Both the position numbers and the translations under genes were made by a program. A stretch of DNA of 40,715 bases, from positions 1 through 40,715 of the forward strand of contig JAGWGC010000004.1 of NCBI GenBank assembly GCA_028867615.1, written 5' to 3'. This stretch comes from Nitrososphaerota archaeon. Its GTDB lineage: Archaea; Thermoproteota; Nitrososphaeria; Nitrososphaerales; Nitrosopumilaceae. Each line of letters opens with the position of its first letter. Positions within the stretch are counted from its first letter, which is position 1. Under the pieces are notes generated by a model, which made no database searches, was not told the origin of the DNA, and worked only from the letters and a program-made list of their open reading frames with translations. Below, piece after piece: positions 36,904 to 40,715 of this stretch.

Positions 36904-37156
36904 TTTTTCAATTCTCCTTTATGCTTTTTGTGTGTATGAAGTGGCCTAGTCTTCATACCGCACGATCTGGTAGCCATACAGTGTGTTTCACACTGCATAT
37001 CGCGGTTATGGTAAAGCATATCCGGTACAATACAAAAATGATTAAAAAGGTTTGAGGGGAAGATTTCGGAAAAATTCGGAATTGTTCACCTCAAAACTTA
37101 AATCATATCATCATGGAACTCACTCTGCAAATTTAATCACAACAGAAAATAAAAAA

Positions 37157-37720
37157 TCAAAATTCATTATATGCTACGGTAGGAGTCTTTGGAATTATAT
37201 CAAAAGTTACGACATTATTATCTACATGACAGTCTATCCTGTCACATAACCTGTTCAAGATAACTCGATTATACTCTGAAAGATACCTTGACCATTTGAT
37301 TCCTTTGGTGTGCTGGAATAGCAACCTGTGATTCTTGGTAGAAAGGTCGTGCTTGAAGGCATACCAACCAGAGTATTTTCCAAATGTTTCATAATATCTA
37401 TCCAGTATTGAAAAGAAATCAAGCCTTCCCCCAAATAGCGAGAGTAGAACACCAAAATTTCGTGTAGCCTGTTCTCGTGCAACCTCTTCCAAGTCTTCAG
37501 GTTTCATTCTTTCTATAATGGCTTGGAAACAAGGAACCGGCAATGTTACTGTACCTATTTGTGATAAAGGAATATCAAATACGGCAGTCTTTCTCATAGA
37601 TTGCGATACCAATGTACTTGAAGTTGTATCACGTGTGCGTGATTCTCTTTCAAAATATTCTACTAGATCTTCTGGAATTGAATATGACTTTCGCCTTGAC
37701 TTGCCTTTAGATTGTTCCAT
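37157..37720 (-). CDS. Protein of unknown function with ribbon-helix-helix-like N-terminus
   Basis: RRKSYSIPEDLVEYFERESRTRDTTSSTLVSQSMRK resembles RHH; unknown C-terminal domain. Confidence 0.6.
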   Translation of the reverse strand: MEQSKGKSRRKSYSIPEDLVEYFERESRTRDTTSSTLVSQSMRKTAVFDIPLSQIGTVTLPVPCFQAIIERMKPEDLEEVAREQATRNFGVLLSLFGGRLDFFSILDRYYETFGKYSGWYAFKHDLSTKNHRLLFQHTKGIKWSRYLSEYNRVILNRLCDRIDCHVDNNVVTFDIIPKTPTVAYNEF

Positions 37721-37903
37721 GACATAGCACCAGGGAGGAACAATTGATCCATGTTATTGTCATCTTGGACTAATCGAGTACCGGACAGGTCATACTTAAG
37801 GGATCCGTATGTATGTTCAGTAAGAATCTTAGTCAATATAAAAAAATTAAGACTTGCAATTGTTAATCAATATTTATTTAATTCATATATCACATGATAT
37901 CCA

Positions 37904-38116
37904 GTGCCAAGAAAAGAATACAAGACTATCACAATAAAAAATGCCACTTATGATAGATTCCTAAAAACAATTCAGGCACAAAAAAGAAAGACGCCTAGAA
38001 TACATCAGACAGAATTTTTGGAGTTATTGCTTGACATGTATCACAAAAAATCACTAGAGCCACACTACAGAGAAATTAATAAGATTCTGAAAGATAAACG
38101 TCAAACAAAAAATTAA
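37904..38116 (+). CDS. Small ribbon-helix-helix-like protein
   Basis: 70 aa; YKTITIKNATYDRFLKTIQAQKRKTP...TEFLELLLDMYHKK; GTG start. Confidence 0.5.
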   Translation: MPRKEYKTITIKNATYDRFLKTIQAQKRKTPRIHQTEFLELLLDMYHKKSLEPHYREINKILKDKRQTKN

Positions 38117-38178
38117 TTCTAAAAACTAAAATTGTACATAGTGAAGTACGAAAACTTTTTTTTGCGCCAATTCACCCC

Positions 38179-38535
38179 GTCACTTCGTGACACCCCTCTT
38201 GAGACTTCGCTTTTTGTCTAACAACGGCTCGCTCGCTCATCCTCTGGCTACGGCAATCGCTTTGCTCATGCCTGCCAGCCCTACGGGACGGACTTACCGA
38301 GCAAGAGGAAAGATTATGTCCTTTCCACAAAAATTCACCCAGCAGACACACCCCTACGGGCTACCCGTCTTACATCCCTCTTTTTTCTCCAAGTCCATAA
38401 TTCTCACTTCGTTCAAACGGCACGATTTACCTCGTGCCGTCTTCCCTCTTGCTCGCTTCGGACGGCTGCCGTTGGCAGCCTCTCGCCCGCCGTTGAGGAA
38501 CTCCGCTTTGCTCCGCACTCCTTCAACTTCGTTGA
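38179..38535. ncRNA. GC-rich hairpin-dense segment, candidate structured RNA or palindromic element
   Basis: Perfect hairpins GTCAC-TTC-GTGAC, ACGGG-CTA-CCCGT, ACGGCACGA-TTTACC-TCGTGCCGT, GGCTGCC-GTT-GGCAGCC, TCAAC-TTC-GTTGA plus nested long-range complements. Confidence 0.45.
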
Positions 38536-38584
38536 TAGTCGTTTGGCAGGGATTTCATATTTTTGGAAGAATCAAGTTATTTGG

Positions 38585-38613
38585 ATTAGACCCCTGCTTC
38601 ACAGTTGACTAAA
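38585..38613 (+). repeat. 29-bp palindrome family, copy E
   Basis: ATTAGACCCCTG CTTCA CAGTTGACTAAA. Confidence 0.6.
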
Positions 38614-38911
38614 AAACATTAAGAACAATCAGGATAGTCGCAATTTCTTTTTTTATGTCCTGCAAGGTTAGGATTATCACAAGTCTGATCCCCCCTCCCC
38701 ACCCAAGACCACACAGATTTCTGGAATTAGTTTAAAACACTATTTGCCTAATCTGATAAGTTCCGGTACAATATTGCTCTACTTTGGTTGGAGTCTAGGA
38801 GGACCCAGATATTAACACAATGTAATTTCAGATCCATATTTCCAATAGTTTGAATCTGATGGAATGCAAGACTATATGGTCTTCTTTTTCTGTTACAAAT
38901 ATTTCCCAAAT

Positions 38912-38954
38912 TGACTCATAATATAAGAATTCTTATATATATGAAATCTTATAT
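38912..38954 (+). repeat. Left 43-bp inverted repeat flanking the ATPase gene
   Basis: TGACTCATAATATAAGAATTCTTATATATATGAAATCTTATAT. Confidence 0.85.
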
Positions 38955-38962
38955 GATTTAAC

Positions 38963-40168
38963 ATGCAGATTGGAAAACCTGCCTCCCCAGAAGAGCTAGT
39001 CGACAGAGAAGATGAGGTAAAAAGCATAGTTACCAAGATGAAATCCAAGATAAATTACAATATAGCAGTAGTAGGCTATAGAAGAATAGGAAAATCATCC
39101 ATTCTAAAAAAGGCTGCAGACATTTTATCCAAGGATGATAAAACAGTTGTTGTTTATTTTGATGTACAAAAATTCATGGGTGATCCGAAATCATTTTTGA
39201 TAAATCTCCAGAGCGCAATTTTTAATGCCTATGTAAAAAAACTCGACAAGATTGGCAAATTAAAAGCCAAAGCTGGAAAATCATTTGATTTTATTGGCAA
39301 GATAGCAGAAGCGCTTTCTTCCAAAAAGATCAAGGGAATAGGAATAGAATTTATGCCAGGTATGTCTGCAGAAGAATTTAGCATCATACCAAAAATAGAA
39401 TTCGAAGACAAGGACATAAACTATATGCCAATGTTTCTTGCAGTTTTCAAAACTGCCAATGCCTTTGCAGAAAAAGATAACATGAAATTTATAATAATCC
39501 TAGACGAATTTCAGGAGATAATAAATCTTCATCGTCATAAAGGATTGAAGAACATCCTGGAATTATTTAGAAGTATAATTCAAGAAAGAGGAAATAACGT
39601 TTCATATATTGTATGTGGATCCCATGTCCATCTCCTTCGTTCTATTTTATCAAATGGCAAGTCTGCATTATTCCAACATTTCACAGAACTATGTGTAGGA
39701 GAAATGAATGTGAAAAACTCGATAATTTTATTTAATGAATATCTTACAGCAAAAGGCCTCAAGACTGACGATAAAATTGCCACTGAAGCTTATAATCTAG
39801 TGGGAGGCCAGCCATACTATCTCATGGCGCTAGCAGAATCATGGGAACCTGGAAAAAAACTATCAGATGTATTTGGGAACCTGCTTTCTTCATCAGTTGG
39901 TAGCTTGAGGTTGTATGCCCAATATGTATTGGCAGAAGATATTGCTACAGCGCAGGGAGGACCAACATTGAAATCAATTTTGGAAAAACTTGCCGTTACA
40001 GACAAAGGCCTGTCATATTCCGGACTATCCAAGGAACTCAGACTTCCGACAAGTTCCATTGTTCCCTACATGAATGAACTAGTCAAGACAGACTTGATTG
40101 TAAAAGAAGGAACTGTCTATAAAATACGAGACAACATAGTCAAACAATACCTCAGACTAGCCAATTGA
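38963..40168 (+). CDS. Archaeal ATPase (PF01637-like, STAND-type)
   Basis: LVDREDEVKSIV; Walker A VVGYRRIGKSSILKK; Walker B FIIILDEFQEI; C-terminal wHTH-like region. Confidence 0.88.
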   Translation: MQIGKPASPEELVDREDEVKSIVTKMKSKINYNIAVVGYRRIGKSSILKKAADILSKDDKTVVVYFDVQKFMGDPKSFLINLQSAIFNAYVKKLDKIGKLKAKAGKSFDFIGKIAEALSSKKIKGIGIEFMPGMSAEEFSIIPKIEFEDKDINYMPMFLAVFKTANAFAEKDNMKFIIILDEFQEIINLHRHKGLKNILELFRSIIQERGNNVSYIVCGSHVHLLRSILSNGKSALFQHFTELCVGEMNVKNSIILFNEYLTAKGLKTDDKIATEAYNLVGGQPYYLMALAESWEPGKKLSDVFGNLLSSSVGSLRLYAQYVLAEDIATAQGGPTLKSILEKLAVTDKGLSYSGLSKELRLPTSSIVPYMNELVKTDLIVKEGTVYKIRDNIVKQYLRLAN

Positions 40169-40210
40169 TATACGAATTCGTATACATAAGATTTCTTATA
40201 TTATGAGTCA
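40168..40210 (-). repeat. Right 43-bp inverted repeat flanking the ATPase gene
   Basis: Reverse complement TGACTCATAATATAAGAAATCTTATGTATACGAATTCGTATAT, 38/43 identical to the left copy; overlaps the stop codon. Confidence 0.85.
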
Positions 40211-40267
40211 TGCTGGAATTCAAGTGCTGTCTCGATTGCCTGAAACAGTGCTTGAAGGGTTAAAGCA

Positions 40268-40309
40268 GGTACCATCTTGAGGGAGAATTTTCTCACTTAG
40301 AATGGTACC
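40268..40309. repeat. Hairpin-forming inverted repeat
   Basis: GGTACCAT...GAGAA-TT-TTCTC...ATGGTACC. Confidence 0.5.
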
Positions 40310-40413
40310 GTAGAATTTAGTTGAAAATGAGTGGGTGTACTGTTAAAGTGCATGAAGTATATTCGTGAATGGATTTGATGTCCAGCCATACCTAGAATTT
40401 ATTCGTAAACTAA

Positions 40414-40692
40414 TCACATTATAGTTTTGAGTTCTTTTCTTATTTTTGCGATCTTTGCAGCATCAATACCGTCAGCAATTTGCTCCATCTTGAGTACAAA
40501 TTCTTTGGTCGTAGAGATCAGTTTTGTAGCATCAATTTTTACAGTAGAAGTGTAATATTGTGCCTCCACCCGATCTTTTTTAGATTGTCTTAAATCTTGC
40601 AAAAGCTGTTGCGGAAGATCATTTCCAAATAGGTAGACGAACAAGGCAATTGTACAATCATGTATCTCACACTTTATTCCCATTCTTGACAA
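40414..40692 (-). CDS. Small protein of unknown function
   Basis: 92 aa helical ORF near the window edge; start uncertain. Confidence 0.45.
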   Translation of the reverse strand: MSRMGIKCEIHDCTIALFVYLFGNDLPQQLLQDLRQSKKDRVEAQYYTSTVKIDATKLISTTKEFVLKMEQIADGIDAAKIAKIRKELKTIM

Positions 40693-40715
40693 TAGTGCAT
40701 AAATGATAAAATATT

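Noticed and set aside
38187-38612. 141-aa plus-strand ORF
   Set aside because: Lies over the hairpin-dense GC-rich segment; composition and repeats look non-coding and there is no recognisable protein motif.
26013-38776. AAGTTCCRGTACAATATTG at 26013-26031 and 38758-38776
   Set aside because: 18/19 match but isolated, AT-rich and with unrelated flanks; too weak to call a repeat family from two copies.
39714-39740. ~18-19-nt match AAACTCGATAATTTTATT shared with the 33379 repeat
   Set aside because: Short AT-rich match inside the ATPase coding frame, extending no further; probably chance.

Overview
This 40.7 kb window looks like an AT-rich ammonia-oxidising thaumarchaeal (Nitrososphaerota) chromosome; that assignment is inference from gene style. 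The housekeeping anchors are the replication factor C small subunit (256-1209) and a CDP-alcohol phosphatidyltransferase (34802-35365). Between about 5.3 and 34.5 kb lies an island-like array of secreted or membrane protein genes, with integrase remnants at each edge (4923-5315 and 33502-34460). Seventeen genes in the array open with the same sequence, close to AAAATGAAAACTCTACATCTT (MKTLHL...), and two 15-codon mini-ORFs start with a related MKT. The bodies that follow differ widely: BNR/Asp-box propellers, degenerate cupredoxins, a TIMP/NTR-like protein, and proteins with a recurrent PLxQFKSG...C...PACV...RGW module. The tag sits mostly on downstream cistrons. Most operon-first genes lack it, and two of those first genes encode free-standing CDC48/p97 N-domain-like proteins without an ATPase. 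Seven operons or genes share a promoter element, TCTACRCCAGT-TTTTTTAAA, placed about 22-27 nt upstream of the start codon; its TCTACA core recurs inside the tag. The largest operon (23434 to 12099) is interrupted by a mobile block (about 15459-18218) bounded by a ~61-bp imperfect inverted repeat. That block carries a SWIM/IS6-like transposase, a GIY-YIG protein and an AbrB-like protein, with a TACGTAGAT repeat cluster between the last and the transposase. Other unusual structures are a 29-bp imperfect palindrome in five copies, a 59-60-bp inverted repeat at two operon 3' ends, a GC-rich hairpin-dense segment (38179-38535), and an archaeal ATPase gene bracketed by 43-bp inverted repeats (38912-38954 and 40168-40210). 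I saw no CRISPR array, rRNA or complete tRNA. All family names come from reading motifs by eye, with no database search.
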